DNA from: Kriegella aquimaris
GTDB taxonomy: Bacteria; Bacteroidota; Bacteroidia; Flavobacteriales; Flavobacteriaceae
Length of the DNA: 64,000 bases
NCBI RefSeq assembly: GCF_900103215.1
Contig: NZ_FNGV01000001.1
Location: forward strand, 744,001 to 808,000
Direction of reading: 5' to 3'
Part shown: in pieces, positions 55,638 through 64,000 of the stretch
How the letters are laid out: each line of letters begins with the position of its first letter
Position numbering within the stretch: position 1 is the first letter of the stretch
Translations under genes and position numbers: made by a program
The notes under the pieces: generated by a model
What the model was told of the DNA's origin: nothing
The model's database searches: none
Seen by the model: the letters and a program-made list of their open reading frames with translations, nothing else

Positions 55638-56150
55638 ATTTATTTTTTTTACTTCAGCTATCTTAAGTATTTTCTATATTACAATAGTAAAATGAATTTT
55701 CAATCAATTCATCTATAAATTCCGAAGATGATCTAATTCTTTTGAAAGCAGGAAAATTCAGCTCGCTATAAATAATTTCGGGGCAAAGATAGATTTATTT
55801 TTGGTTATGGCTAAGCGGTAGCGCATTAGAGTGAGGTTGCGTATTCTATTGTATATCTAATAGCAAGTCTGAATACTTGAAAAATGGACACTCTCCGCAA
55901 GGAGGCATCATTAGTTCTTACTAAAAATAACGTAGAAATAACCTATAAAGGGTATAATGAAATTTTCAAGACTTATTTTCGCGAAAATATTCAAACGAGT
56001 TAAAGATCAATAACCGCTGAATGACATTGCGGTAAATGTTAAAAATATCAACCTATTTTTTCATGATTACCTTTAGTAGACTAATAAGATCGATAAATAA
56101 CCTACGACCAACATCTTATCTTTTTTTTGAAGCATTCATCTAATTTTACC
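55638..56150. other. Divergent leader region with an ops-like sequence
   Basis: No ORF. AGCGGTAGCGC at 55814-55824 on the plus strand matches 9 of 11 positions of the ops element core (GGCGGTAGCGT) found in JUMPstart leaders of enterobacterial polysaccharide operons, and is preceded by a TTATGGCTAA context reminiscent of JUMPstart. TACCTTTA at 56067-56074 is a near -7 box closer to the gene. A small hairpin CTCCGCAAGGAG lies at 55892-55903. Confidence 0.35.
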
Positions 56151-57593
56151 ATGGAAAGGAAACGATTAAATATTTTCAGCTTATTTTTACCCCTGCCACC
56201 ACAATCAAAAAGCATGTTGAAGCGCTCTAAACTGAATATACCCGAAAGAAAACTTATTCTTTTTTTTGGTGACCTTATTATTATATCCTTTGGGTTATTT
56301 TTCTTTATCAATTCTGTCATAGATTCTCGCCCTAGACCAGAGATTGCCAATATCGTCTTAACTTTTACAGGCTTCTTTACTTATTTCTTTCTGGCCTATG
56401 TACTTAACTTCTACTATCTAGGAAAAGAATCTCGCTACTCCGTCGGACTTATAATGAAAGGGCTTGTGGTTACCGTTCTTTTCATTTTTGTGGAAATTTT
56501 GAGTGCTGTAATTCTTTTCGACCTTAGTTTTTGGAGAGTTAACCTTTTAATTTTTCTTTTTGGTCTCCCTTTCGCCATACTCCTTTGGAGACGCATATTT
56601 ACTTACATTTTTAAGTTTATATCAACAACAAAGCATGTTCTGTATTTTTATAACGACCAATCAAAAGAGAATAAAGAAAAAGAAATAGAAGTAGTAAACG
56701 GTCTTGGTATACACACGTTTTATGAAGTTCAAGAGGCCATGAATATTGATGACCCTAAATCATTTCTTTCAGAAAAAGAGCTTCGGAAATTATCTAAAAA
56801 AGTTGATTCTTGGATTATTAATATCGATACTCAACAGCCGATGCCGAAATTTATTGAGAAAGCGATGTTGAACTCTTTGGTTAAAGGCAAAGAGGTTATT
56901 ACATTTTCATCGTTTTACGAGAATATTTATGAAGCCATTCCTATTGTTTCCTACAACCCTAATGATAGTTGTGCGGAAATATTGCAATTGCAGCACACCC
57001 GAGTCAGGTATTTATATAAAATTTTCAATTTTACAGTAAATTTCCTTTTATGCCTTTTCGTTGGGCTTGTATTCGCATTGGTCACTCCTTTTGTGTTCCT
57101 TCTGAACTTTTTCTTTAATAGAGGACCCTTATTTTATACTCAAAAAAGAGTGGGACGATTCGGCAAGGAATTTAAAGTTTATAAATTTCGGTCAATGGTC
57201 GTTGATGCTGAAAAATCAGGGGCTAAAATGGCCAAGAAAAATGATGCGAGAATTACGCCCTTCGGAAAAATCCTTAGAATGTTCAGAGTTGATGAGCTTC
57301 CTCAAATAATGTCTGTAATAAATGGGGATATGTTGTTTATTGGACCTAGACCTGAGAGAAAAGTGTTTGTTCGAAAATTGAATGAAATAACACCCTACTA
57401 CAATATTAGACATTTGGTTAAACCAGGTGTGACTGGCTGGGCTCAAGTGAAATATCGATATGGAGAAAATCTGGAAGATTCGATACAAAAATTAGAGTAC
57501 GACCTGTATTATATTAAAAACCGGACTATCACCCTAGATTTGAGAATTATTTTCAAAACTTTTACAACTATCTTGTTTTCAAGAGGAATCTGA
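56151..57593 (+). CDS. WcaJ-like polyprenyl glycosylphosphotransferase (second initiating transferase)
   Basis: About 480 residues from the ATG at 56151; a TTG at 56127 would add eight residues but ATG is preferred. Four N-terminal hydrophobic helices, a middle CoA-fold-like region, a further helix (about 290-315) and the catalytic domain: FYTQKRVGRFGKEFKVYKFRSM, the Asp-Glu dyad in RVDELPQIMSVINGDMLFIGPRPERK and KPGVTGWAQVKYRYG. It transfers a hexose-1-phosphate to undecaprenyl phosphate to begin a repeat unit, probably for the second locus. Stands alone after a long leader, with an intrinsic terminator 30 bp after the stop. Confidence 0.92.
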   Translation: MERKRLNIFSLFLPLPPQSKSMLKRSKLNIPERKLILFFGDLIIISFGLFFFINSVIDSRPRPEIANIVLTFTGFFTYFFLAYVLNFYYLGKESRYSVGLIMKGLVVTVLFIFVEILSAVILFDLSFWRVNLLIFLFGLPFAILLWRRIFTYIFKFISTTKHVLYFYNDQSKENKEKEIEVVNGLGIHTFYEVQEAMNIDDPKSFLSEKELRKLSKKVDSWIINIDTQQPMPKFIEKAMLNSLVKGKEVITFSSFYENIYEAIPIVSYNPNDSCAEILQLQHTRVRYLYKIFNFTVNFLLCLFVGLVFALVTPFVFLLNFFFNRGPLFYTQKRVGRFGKEFKVYKFRSMVVDAEKSGAKMAKKNDARITPFGKILRMFRVDELPQIMSVINGDMLFIGPRPERKVFVRKLNEITPYYNIRHLVKPGVTGWAQVKYRYGENLEDSIQKLEYDLYYIKNRTITLDLRIIFKTFTTILFSRGI

Positions 57594-57622
57594 TAGGCTA
57601 ATATTACCGATTTAGATATTGT

Positions 57623-57650
57623 AAAGTCCGACTAAAAGTCGGACTTTTTT
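57623..57650 (+). terminator. Intrinsic terminator of the WcaJ-like gene
   Basis: Perfect 11-bp stem AAAGTCCGACT/AGTCGGACTTT with a 3-nt loop and a run of T. A related hairpin occurs 188 bp downstream. Confidence 0.93.
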
Positions 57651-57690
57651 TATATACTATTAAGGGTTGACCAGAGATTTGGGTTTGTAA

Positions 57691-57769
57691 CAGCCTTAAA
57701 TTGACCCTATCAGTACGAAGTCTTTATCTCGCAGAATAAATCCACTTATAGTCTTATCAGCCTTCTTTT
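57691..57769. repeat. 79-bp non-coding repeat, copy 1
   Basis: Begins CAGCCTTAAATTG and ends ATCAGCCTTCTTTT; differs from copy 2 (176 bp downstream) at only a handful of bases. Preceded by an AGTCCGACT-type hairpin, as is copy 2, so the duplicated unit is hairpin plus 79-bp element. Confidence 0.85.
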
Positions 57770-57810
57770 AAACGAATCGAGATCTAGCTACATTCCAGCT
57801 CTTATTATAC

Positions 57811-57837
57811 AGTCCGACTTTTAATCGGACTCTTTTT
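57811..57837 (+). terminator. Second, decayed terminator-like hairpin
   Basis: AGTCCGA/TCGGACT, 7-bp stem with a 7-nt loop, then CTTTTTA. A diverged copy of the hairpin at 57623-57650. Confidence 0.65.
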
Positions 57838-57866
57838 ATATCCTATCCAGAGGTAATGGATTATAT

Positions 57867-57945
57867 CAGCCTTAAATTGCCTCTATCAGTACGAAGTCTT
57901 TATCCCGTAAAACAAATCCACTTATAGTCTTATCAGCCTTCTTTT
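57867..57945. repeat. 79-bp non-coding repeat, copy 2
   Basis: Second copy of the element at 57691-57769. No ORF spans either copy. The remainder of the 57594-58345 gap shows only the hairpins listed separately. Confidence 0.85.
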
Positions 57946-58158
57946 CAGCCAATGGAAATCTAACGATATTCCCAACTCTAATAGTAAATCAACAAAACTA
58001 GGTCAAATCACTGTCACCCTATCAAGTGCTTATTTGGGTACAGATCACTTAGCAAGATATTTAATGACACCTCTCAATATATAATAGGATATGGGAGTCC
58101 ACATCAATTGAAGTCGATAATGCCATCTAATTCAGAAACTAAGTGAACATGACATAAA

Positions 58159-58188
58159 AAATACCGAAAGATATCTCTTTCGGTATTT
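58159..58188. terminator. Terminator-like hairpin in the convergent gap
   Basis: Perfect 13-bp stem AAATACCGAAAGA/TCTTTCGGTATTT with a TATC loop. A/T flanks on both sides. It is not next to any gene I can see, so it may end a transcript from the 79-bp repeat region. Confidence 0.7.
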
Positions 58189-58244
58189 CTCTATCCATAT
58201 GATTAGTTGTCTTGTATAGTTCCCTATGAATATATTAATATCAG

Positions 58245-58281
58245 AAAGGCAGTCTCTATAATTTATAGAGACTGCCTTTTT
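58245..58281. terminator. Terminator of the OmpA-family gene
   Basis: Perfect 16-bp stem AAAGGCAGTCTCTATA/TATAGAGACTGCCTTT with an ATT loop, 65 bp beyond the OmpA-family stop. It can work in both directions. Confidence 0.88.
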
Positions 58282-58345
58282 GATGTTTATTGGAGTTAAA
58301 CCAATTTCTTCAATTCAATAAATGAATTTCTATGAACCTTGAATG

Positions 58346-59527
58346 TTAGAATTTTGTTGCAATAAACTCAGACCTCCGGTTAACTTTGTGTTTTTCCTCG
58401 CTACAGTAGGTACTGTCATCACATTCATTCAATAACCTATCTTCTCCATAGGCCGCTGCCTGCAACCTTTTCGAATCTATTCCCTGTTTCACAAGATAAC
58501 TTTTGGTCTGATCTGCCCGCTTCTGGGACAGCCACTGGTTATATGGAGAAGCACCTCTTGAATCGGTATGAGAAGTTACTTTGAGCTCCAACTCGGGTAT
58601 TTCCCGCATTAAATTGGCCAGTTTGTCTAGAACACTAAGAGATTCGTTTCTAATGTAGGAAGAATTTAATGCGAAATACACAAACCCTAACCGTTTTATT
58701 CTATCTTCAATATCGCTTTTTCGCTTATTTTCGGCATCTATTCTAGCTTGTTCTGCATCGGCCAATCGCTTTCTTTCCTTTTCCAAGGCCAATCTTTCTG
58801 CCAAAGCCGCCGCTTCTTCAGCCCTATTTGCCGAAGCTATGGAATCTTGTATGCGTTCTCGTTCATTTGCTATCTCATCTATTAACGCTAATTTCTCTAA
58901 GCCCTTCTTCGATAACCCTTTCTCAATACCGAAACGATAAACCACCCCTAAGCCATGTTGAATATGATTCGTAGCACCATTGTCTCCAATCGCCCATTTT
59001 CCACTCGAATTGAGGTCCAATCCCCATTTGTCGGAAAACCAAGTCCTGAAACCAACAACAGCATTGTAGGTGCCGCGCGGATTATTATTTGCATCGGTAT
59101 ACCCCAGACCTACACCAACGTAAGGATCAAACCAAGCCGTTTCTCCTATAATTTTATTAAGGTCATAGCTTAACCTAGAATCTATGCCGAAATAACTTAT
59201 GTCATCAGGGTTTATCAATCCATCAATGACAAAGCCTTTTTTGTATTTGTTGTAAGTTCCAATTACTTCAAGGCCCAACCCGCTTTTGAAATATCTTCCG
59301 ACGCTTATTCTCGAAGGAAAAGCTACGGCGTTCCATTGATCCTTTATAGTGGTAAAATCATTGAAAGCGTCTCCAGAATCGTCAACAATATTATAACCAA
59401 GTCCTACCATCCAGGAACTGTTTACAATACTGTCTTTTGAGGTAAGTTTTAAATCTTCTTCCTGTGAATAAATCTGACCTAAAGTGAATAATAGGCATAG
59501 GGCCAAAGCCTTTCTATATATTTGCAT
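58346..59527 (-). CDS. OmpA-family outer membrane protein
   Basis: 393 residues. Signal peptide (about 1-21, LFTLGQIYSQ), a beta-barrel-like region to about residue 200 (SWMVGLGYNIV, FDPYVGVGLGYTDA), an Ala/Glu/Arg-rich helical linker (about 205-272) and a C-terminal OmpA domain (VYFALNSSYIRNE, VTSHTDSRGAS with the peptidoglycan-binding Asp, NQWLSQKRADQTK with the Arg, then NRRSEFIATKF). It links outer membrane and peptidoglycan. A CDDSTYC insertion near the end may form a disulfide. Monocistronic by appearance, with terminator. Not obviously linked to the polysaccharide genes. Confidence 0.92.
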   Translation of the reverse strand: MQIYRKALALCLLFTLGQIYSQEEDLKLTSKDSIVNSSWMVGLGYNIVDDSGDAFNDFTTIKDQWNAVAFPSRISVGRYFKSGLGLEVIGTYNKYKKGFVIDGLINPDDISYFGIDSRLSYDLNKIIGETAWFDPYVGVGLGYTDANNNPRGTYNAVVGFRTWFSDKWGLDLNSSGKWAIGDNGATNHIQHGLGVVYRFGIEKGLSKKGLEKLALIDEIANERERIQDSIASANRAEEAAALAERLALEKERKRLADAEQARIDAENKRKSDIEDRIKRLGFVYFALNSSYIRNESLSVLDKLANLMREIPELELKVTSHTDSRGASPYNQWLSQKRADQTKSYLVKQGIDSKRLQAAAYGEDRLLNECDDSTYCSEEKHKVNRRSEFIATKF

Positions 59528-59650
59528 AAGTTTATAATTTGGGACAATTAATGTGTAAAATTAGGCAGACCAGTCTTTTTCAGAGAAAAAAAACTTTGAA
59601 AAGTAAGAATATTCGTTAGATAGTTGAAATACCAAAATCATCGATTTAGG

Positions 59651-60139
59651 TCACTCTCCTTTAACAACGATTTCCTTTTGGGTAATGGGCAGGGTGTATA
59701 GGCTAAAAGGACTAATAATCGCCGTTCCAGAAGTTTGCTTCGGTTTGTTCGAACGTAAAACCAAAGTAGTCGGGCTTTCTTCCAATATCGAAAGTTCGGG
59801 TGTTGCATTACCCCGCTGCAAACCACCGCAAAAAATGATGGCTATTTCTTGATCAAAATCTATTTTTGGTACCGGAAGTCCTGGTTTTCTAGTCCTGTTT
59901 ATTTCTGCGAAGAAACTTTGTAATCTTTTGGTGTCTTTGATAATCAAAACTTCGGTGGAATCACTTCCACCGTAATTATCTTGTAGAATTAAGGTCAATC
60001 TGTCATCATCGCTAGCCGCATTTTTTTGGGTGTTCTTTTGTGCATTACATGACAAAAGAATACCCAAAACACCACAAAGTACAATTACTCTTGACTTAAC
60101 TGTACGACTCTTTAAAACGACTTTTATATGCTTTTTCAT
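59651..60139 (-). CDS. Small lipoprotein with PrcB-like C-terminal domain
   Basis: 162 residues. After a basic N-terminus a lipobox (GILLSC) gives Cys31. The C-terminal half (FFAEINRTRKPGLPVPKIDFDQEIAIIFCGG, in blocks) resembles the PrcB C-terminal domain of protease-complex lipoproteins, with the usual proline-Asp-Phe stretch before the central strand. The only suitable ATG overlaps the bshA 3' end by 44 bp, so translation is probably coupled. Function unknown; a link to bacillithiol is not implied. Confidence 0.7.
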   Translation of the reverse strand: MKKHIKVVLKSRTVKSRVIVLCGVLGILLSCNAQKNTQKNAASDDDRLTLILQDNYGGSDSTEVLIIKDTKRLQSFFAEINRTRKPGLPVPKIDFDQEIAIIFCGGLQRGNATPELSILEESPTTLVLRSNKPKQTSGTAIISPFSLYTLPITQKEIVVKGE

Positions 60140-61241
60140 AAATAGCTTCGTAAAGCGGAAGCACTTTCAAAATATCAAATTGTAAGGATGCTTGATAGGC
60201 ATTCTCTTTGAACTGGTCCAAGGTTTTATCATCACCCAGTATACGCATTGCATTATCGGCCATCTCATCAATATTACCTACATCGCTCAAAAAACCTGTG
60301 ACTCCCTGTTGATTGACTTCGGGAACACCCCCAGTATTGCTCGATATAACTGGAACCCTATTGGCCATTGCCTCTAAAGCCGCCAATCCGAAACTCTCGG
60401 ATTCGGAAGGGAGCAAAAAGAGATCGGAGAAGCACAAAATTCGGTCAATTTCATTGCTATTTCCTAAAAAGATTACTTTTTCGGAAATTCCTAATTTATC
60501 ACATAACTCCTCTGCCCCTACTTTTTCAGGACCTTCACCTACCATTATCAATTTAGCGGATATTTTTCGCTGTATTCTTTCGAATATTCTTATAACGTCC
60601 GGTATACGTTTCACCTTTCTAAAATTGCTAATGTGCGTAATAATTCGCTCATCATCATGGGCCATTATCGATCGTTGACAATCGGTAAAGGAAGCCTTAT
60701 ACTTATTCTTGTCAATAAAATTAGGAACTACTTCAATCTCCTTTTTGATAGCAAATAACCCTAAGGTTTGTTGCTTTAGACTCTCGGAAACCGAGGTCAC
60801 TACATCAGATTGATTTATACTGAAGGTTACTGCAGGTTTATAAAATGGGTGTTTTCCCACCAACGTTATATCCGTTCCGTGTAATGTTGTAATCATGGGA
60901 ACATGAATATTTTCCTCCTCTAACATCTTTTTTGCCATATACCCGGCATACGCATGAGGAATCGCATAGTGAACATGTAAAAGTTCGATACCGTATAACT
61001 TGATGGTATCAACTAGCTTGCTTGACAATGCCAATTCATAAGGCTGATAATGAAACAAAGGGTATTCGGGAACATTCACTTCATGAAAATGAATTCTATT
61101 GTTCAAGAGTTCTAGGCGCACGGGTTGCTGATAGGTCACAAAATGTATTTCGTGCCCTCTATTGGCCAAAGCTATACCAAGTTCTGTGGCTACAACGCCA
61201 CTTCCACCAAAGGTCGGGTAACAAACAATTGCTATTTTCAT
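60096..61241 (-). CDS. bshA: N-acetyl-alpha-D-glucosaminyl L-malate synthase
   Basis: 381 residues, GT4 fold. IAIVCYPTFGGSGVVATELGIALANRGHEIHFVTY (in blocks), LLHVHYAIPHAYAGYMAK, LHGTDITLVG and ESFGLAALEAMANRVPVISSNTGGVPEV are diagnostic for BshA. It joins GlcNAc to malate, the first step of bacillithiol synthesis. It follows the GH3/serine-hydrolase gene by 17 bp. BshB deacetylase and BshC ligase are not in this window; the PIG-L protein at 35 kb is membrane-anchored and not an obvious BshB. Confidence 0.93.
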   Translation of the reverse strand: MKIAIVCYPTFGGSGVVATELGIALANRGHEIHFVTYQQPVRLELLNNRIHFHEVNVPEYPLFHYQPYELALSSKLVDTIKLYGIELLHVHYAIPHAYAGYMAKKMLEEENIHVPMITTLHGTDITLVGKHPFYKPAVTFSINQSDVVTSVSESLKQQTLGLFAIKKEIEVVPNFIDKNKYKASFTDCQRSIMAHDDERIITHISNFRKVKRIPDVIRIFERIQRKISAKLIMVGEGPEKVGAEELCDKLGISEKVIFLGNSNEIDRILCFSDLFLLPSESESFGLAALEAMANRVPVISSNTGGVPEVNQQGVTGFLSDVGNIDEMADNAMRILGDDKTLDQFKENAYQASLQFDILKVLPLYEAIYEKAYKSRFKESYS

Positions 61242-61258
61242 CTCGACAAAATTACAGT

Positions 61259-64000
61259 TTAATTTAGAATAGCGTCGTAAATGGCCTTTTGAATGCGTGT
61301 TCTTAACCCCGATTTAACTAATAACGTATTTGAAGCTGTAGGATAGGTTCTATTCGATAAGAAAACATAAACTATTTCTTCTTCTGGATCGGCCCAAGTA
61401 TAAGTACCTGTAAAGCCACTATGACCAAAACTCTTTCGTGAAACACAACCACAAGTTGGCCCGCTGTTTTCCAATTGTGGTTTATCAAAACCAACCCCTC
61501 TTCTCACGTGCCTATCACAGAAATAGCAATTATTGAATTTTTTAATAGTTCTATCTTCCAAAAATCGCGTACCTCCGTAAAATCCTCCCTGTAAATACAT
61601 TTGCATGATTTTGGCTACGTCGTTGGCATTACTGAATAAACCAGCATGGCCTCCTACCCCACCCTGCATTGCCGCACCCATATCGTGAACATACCCCTGT
61701 ACTGTCTGATGCCTATAATACTTATCTACTTCAGATGGCACAATGATGTTCTTCGGAAACTTTTGTAAAGGGTTGTAACTTGTATGTGAAGCACCCAAGG
61801 GTTTATACAAAAAGTCGTCGGCCAATTGGTCCATACCTTTTTTATAGAAATCTTCAATATATTTCTTCATCACATAGTAACCCACATCACTATATCGATA
61901 TCTATTAGACTTTAAACTTTGCCGGCCTATACGATTATATATAGAATCTTTATAGGCATCTGTAAGATACAAGTTGTCACTGACCTTAAATGAAAACCCC
62001 TTGGTAGGGGCATTTCTATAAAATTCAGAAGATGGCTTTTTATTTTTATCCAACGTATCGATATAAAAGGCGATCCAAGCTGGTAAGCGTCCATAATGTG
62101 ATAAAGCTTTCAGTACGGTGACGTCTTTTAATTCGGAATCGGCATATTCGGGAACTAAGTCCTGAAAGGTATCATTCAGTGCTACTTTTCCTTCTTCCTC
62201 CATTTTCATGATTAATGGTAGTGTTGCCAATATCTTGGTCATTGACGCCAAATCATAAATATTTTCGGTGGAAATATTCTCTTTAGATTCGTAAGTAGGC
62301 TTTCCGAAACCTTTGTGATATATAACTTTTCCTTTGCGTGCAATCAAAACCTGAGCCCCAGGATACATTAAAGAGTCAAGTCCATCTTGAACCAAATGAT
62401 CCACCTCTGCAAGTTTCGAAGAACTAAAGCCGACCCGTTCTGGATAGCTATAGCCCAATCGCATCAAGGACTTTAACTGCACGTTCGTCTTCACCGGAAA
62501 GTCTTTGTGTGCCATTACAGGTAATACACCTTTAGCCGGAATAGCGCCAAAAATTAGCTGGGCCGCTTTTTCTTGTGCTAATTTGCTGTTCTGATAGGCC
62601 ATTACCACCCCATCAATATTGGCAAATGAGTCAATATCCAACAATGCATAAGGCTTCGCAAATACAGAAAGTATCAGGTTTGAGCTTCTTGAATCAGCTA
62701 TTGCTTTTAACCATGACAACTCATTTTTTGAAAACTTGTAAGATTTCCATGGACTTTCATTGCTCTTGTGAAAGCCGATAATAACCAAATTGTAGTCAGC
62801 CAATTTTTTCTTTAACGTCACAATATCTTTGCCATTGACCTGAGTGACGTCGGCGTAATTGTTCAATTCATTTATAAAAGGGTCGCTATTTGCGTCACCG
62901 AATTTCACGTACGCTATTTTTTTATTCTCCAATTTTTTAATCCCCATGAGATAAAAATTGTTCTTTACTACCGTAATCGCATTTTCAATGGCTTCTTCAT
63001 AAACCAAATCATCTTCTAATGAATTCAAATCTTCGTATAGATTGTTCAGGTCTATTGGACGGTATTGGTTTAGGCCCACTTTGTATTTGGCCATCAATAT
63101 TTTTTTCACCGAGCTTGACAATCTTTCCTCGGTAATATTGCCTTTGTTGTATGCTTTAATAAGTTTTTCCTTAGCTTTTTCTACCTCCGTCGGCATTAAA
63201 AGAATATCGTTGCCGGCCATAAAAGCAGCCAACTCAACATCTCCATCTTTTCCACTATTGGCCACACCCTTCATATTCAGGGCATCAGTAAAGACCAATC
63301 CTTTGAAACCCATTTTATCTTTAAGCAAACCTGAAATAATCTGTTCCGATAACGAAGAGGGTAGATTTTCCTTTATTTCTAAACTCGGTACATTTAAATG
63401 GGCGACCATCACACTGCTCAACCCTTCCCTAATTAATTTTTTATAGGGATAGAGCTCAATACTGTCTAACCTAGACCTCGAAAAATTGATTATTGGCAGT
63501 GCATGATGCGAATCTGTCGCTGTATCACCATGTCCAGGAAAATGCTTGCCACTTGAGAGTATTCCTGCTTTATGCATACCTTTCATGAAAGCAACCCCTT
63601 TGTTGGTAACATTATCCCTATCCTCACCAAAGGAACGATTTCCTATTATGGGATTTTTAGGATTTATATTGATATCGACATCAGGGGCAAAATTGATATG
63701 AACACCTAGTCGTTTGGCATGCTTTCCTATCTGTTGCCCTACTTTTTCCACCACATTATTATCGGTTATGGCTCCCAAGGTCATATTCCAGGGAAAAGCA
63801 TAGGTCGAATCTAAACGCATGGCGAGGCCCCATTCCGCATCCATCCCAATTAGCAGAGGTATTTTAGATGCTGCTTGATACGTATTTGTCAGTTTGGCCT
63901 GTCGCACCGGTCCTCCTGTTGAAAAAATAACCCCTCCAATACGCTGTTTGCGAATAAGGTCCGTTATTCTATCCGTACTTTCCTTACTTTGATCGGATGC
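61259..64000 (-). CDS. GH3 beta-N-acetylglucosaminidase-like plus beta-lactamase-type serine hydrolase fusion (5' end beyond window)
   Basis: About 913 residues are visible; the frame stays open to the right edge (LIRKQRIGGVIFSTGGP encoded before the first apparent GTG), so the start lies outside. The N-terminal GH3 domain has DAEWGLAMRL, NFAPDVDI, KHFPGHGDTATDSHHALP (NagZ-type His-Asp dyad) and the Asp nucleophile in VFTDALNMKGV. The C-terminal domain is a penicillin-binding-type serine hydrolase with S-M-T-K in LASMTKILATLP, a YSDVGYY motif and GHSGFTGTY. Such fusions in Bacteroidota are presumed to act in peptidoglycan turnover in the periplasm. First gene of the pair with bshA. Confidence 0.92.
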   Translation of the reverse strand, partial: ASDQSKESTDRITDLIRKQRIGGVIFSTGGPVRQAKLTNTYQAASKIPLLIGMDAEWGLAMRLDSTYAFPWNMTLGAITDNNVVEKVGQQIGKHAKRLGVHINFAPDVDININPKNPIIGNRSFGEDRDNVTNKGVAFMKGMHKAGILSSGKHFPGHGDTATDSHHALPIINFSRSRLDSIELYPYKKLIREGLSSVMVAHLNVPSLEIKENLPSSLSEQIISGLLKDKMGFKGLVFTDALNMKGVANSGKDGDVELAAFMAGNDILLMPTEVEKAKEKLIKAYNKGNITEERLSSSVKKILMAKYKVGLNQYRPIDLNNLYEDLNSLEDDLVYEEAIENAITVVKNNFYLMGIKKLENKKIAYVKFGDANSDPFINELNNYADVTQVNGKDIVTLKKKLADYNLVIIGFHKSNESPWKSYKFSKNELSWLKAIADSRSSNLILSVFAKPYALLDIDSFANIDGVVMAYQNSKLAQEKAAQLIFGAIPAKGVLPVMAHKDFPVKTNVQLKSLMRLGYSYPERVGFSSSKLAEVDHLVQDGLDSLMYPGAQVLIARKGKVIYHKGFGKPTYESKENISTENIYDLASMTKILATLPLIMKMEEEGKVALNDTFQDLVPEYADSELKDVTVLKALSHYGRLPAWIAFYIDTLDKNKKPSSEFYRNAPTKGFSFKVSDNLYLTDAYKDSIYNRIGRQSLKSNRYRYSDVGYYVMKKYIEDFYKKGMDQLADDFLYKPLGASHTSYNPLQKFPKNIIVPSEVDKYYRHQTVQGYVHDMGAAMQGGVGGHAGLFSNANDVAKIMQMYLQGGFYGGTRFLEDRTIKKFNNCYFCDRHVRRGVGFDKPQLENSGPTCGCVSRKSFGHSGFTGTYTWADPEEEIVYVFLSNRTYPTASNTLLVKSGLRTRIQKAIYDAILN

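Noticed and set aside
55800-55860. tRNA-like stretch (GGTAGCGCATTAGAGTGAGGTTGCG)
   Set aside because: It recalls a D-arm but no cloverleaf, anticodon arm or acceptor stem can be drawn around it.
56127-56150. TTG at 56127 as start of the WcaJ-like protein
   Set aside because: Possible, but the ATG at 56151 gives a normal N-terminus just before the first helix; the extra eight residues add nothing recognisable.

Overview
The window is AT-rich DNA from a member of the Bacteroidota, most likely a marine Flavobacteriaceae. Supporting signs are a type IX secretion sorting tail (2103-7244), acidic lipoprotein export signals right after the lipobox cysteine in four proteins, a bshA bacillithiol gene, a GH3/serine-hydrolase fusion, few Shine-Dalgarno sequences, and several TAnnTTTG-like -7 boxes. 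I saw no tRNA, rRNA, insertion sequence or CRISPR array.

Layout. (1) 1-1554, minus strand: a PglE/DegT-type aminotransferase overlapping the start of a CapD/PglF-type membrane dehydratase that leaves the window. (2) 2103-7244: a very large secreted galactose oxidase (AA5-like) with LamG, Ig-like and T9SS domains. (3) 7343-11449, minus strand: two tandem paralogous surface lipoproteins with pectate-lyase-like beta-helix domains. (4) 12029-32203: a first polysaccharide locus. It holds UDP-sugar enzymes (UDP-GlcA 4-epimerase, WbpP-like, Ugd, TviB/WbpO-like), a MurJ-like flippase, a Wzy/WaaL-like polymerase, five GT4 transferases, two ATP-grasp proteins, an AsnB-type amidotransferase, a PglC-like initiating transferase and a FemAB/GNAT-like enzyme. 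(5) 32607-38904: two more lipoproteins of the same N-terminal family with other beta-helix domains, flanking a membrane-anchored PIG-L deacetylase. (6) 38938-57593: a second polysaccharide locus with GT2/GT4 enzymes, Gmd and Fcl for GDP-L-fucose, a Wzx-type flippase, a second polymerase, two acyl/acetyltransferases, WecB, and a WcaJ-like initiating transferase. (7) 57594-58345: a gene-free stretch with stacked hairpins and a 79-bp duplicated element. (8) 58346-64000, minus strand: OmpA-family protein, a small PrcB-like lipoprotein, bshA, and the GH3/serine-hydrolase gene, which is cut by the right edge.

How it may work together (inference): Ugd plus the GlcA epimerase would supply UDP-GlcA/UDP-GalA; WbpP- and WbpO/TviB-like enzymes UDP-GalNAcA; the AsnB-like enzyme could make a uronamide; Gmd/Fcl supply GDP-fucose. 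Two initiating transferases, two flippases and two polymerases suggest two separate polymers or two merged loci. No Wza/Wzc export genes lie in the window. Polymer-modifying or polymer-binding proteins are interspersed: galactose oxidase, four beta-helix lipoproteins, PIG-L deacetylase.

The most interesting signal is the four-member lipoprotein family. All four share a lipobox with Cys at or near residue 24, an acidic export motif, a cadherin-like domain interrupted by a repetitive acidic loop, and interchangeable beta-helix C-termini. All four also have the same upstream arrangement: one TTCATCG-type site, 70-83 bp, then a pair of such sites 20-21 bp apart. This suggests one regulator controls a dispersed surface-protein regulon built into the polysaccharide loci.
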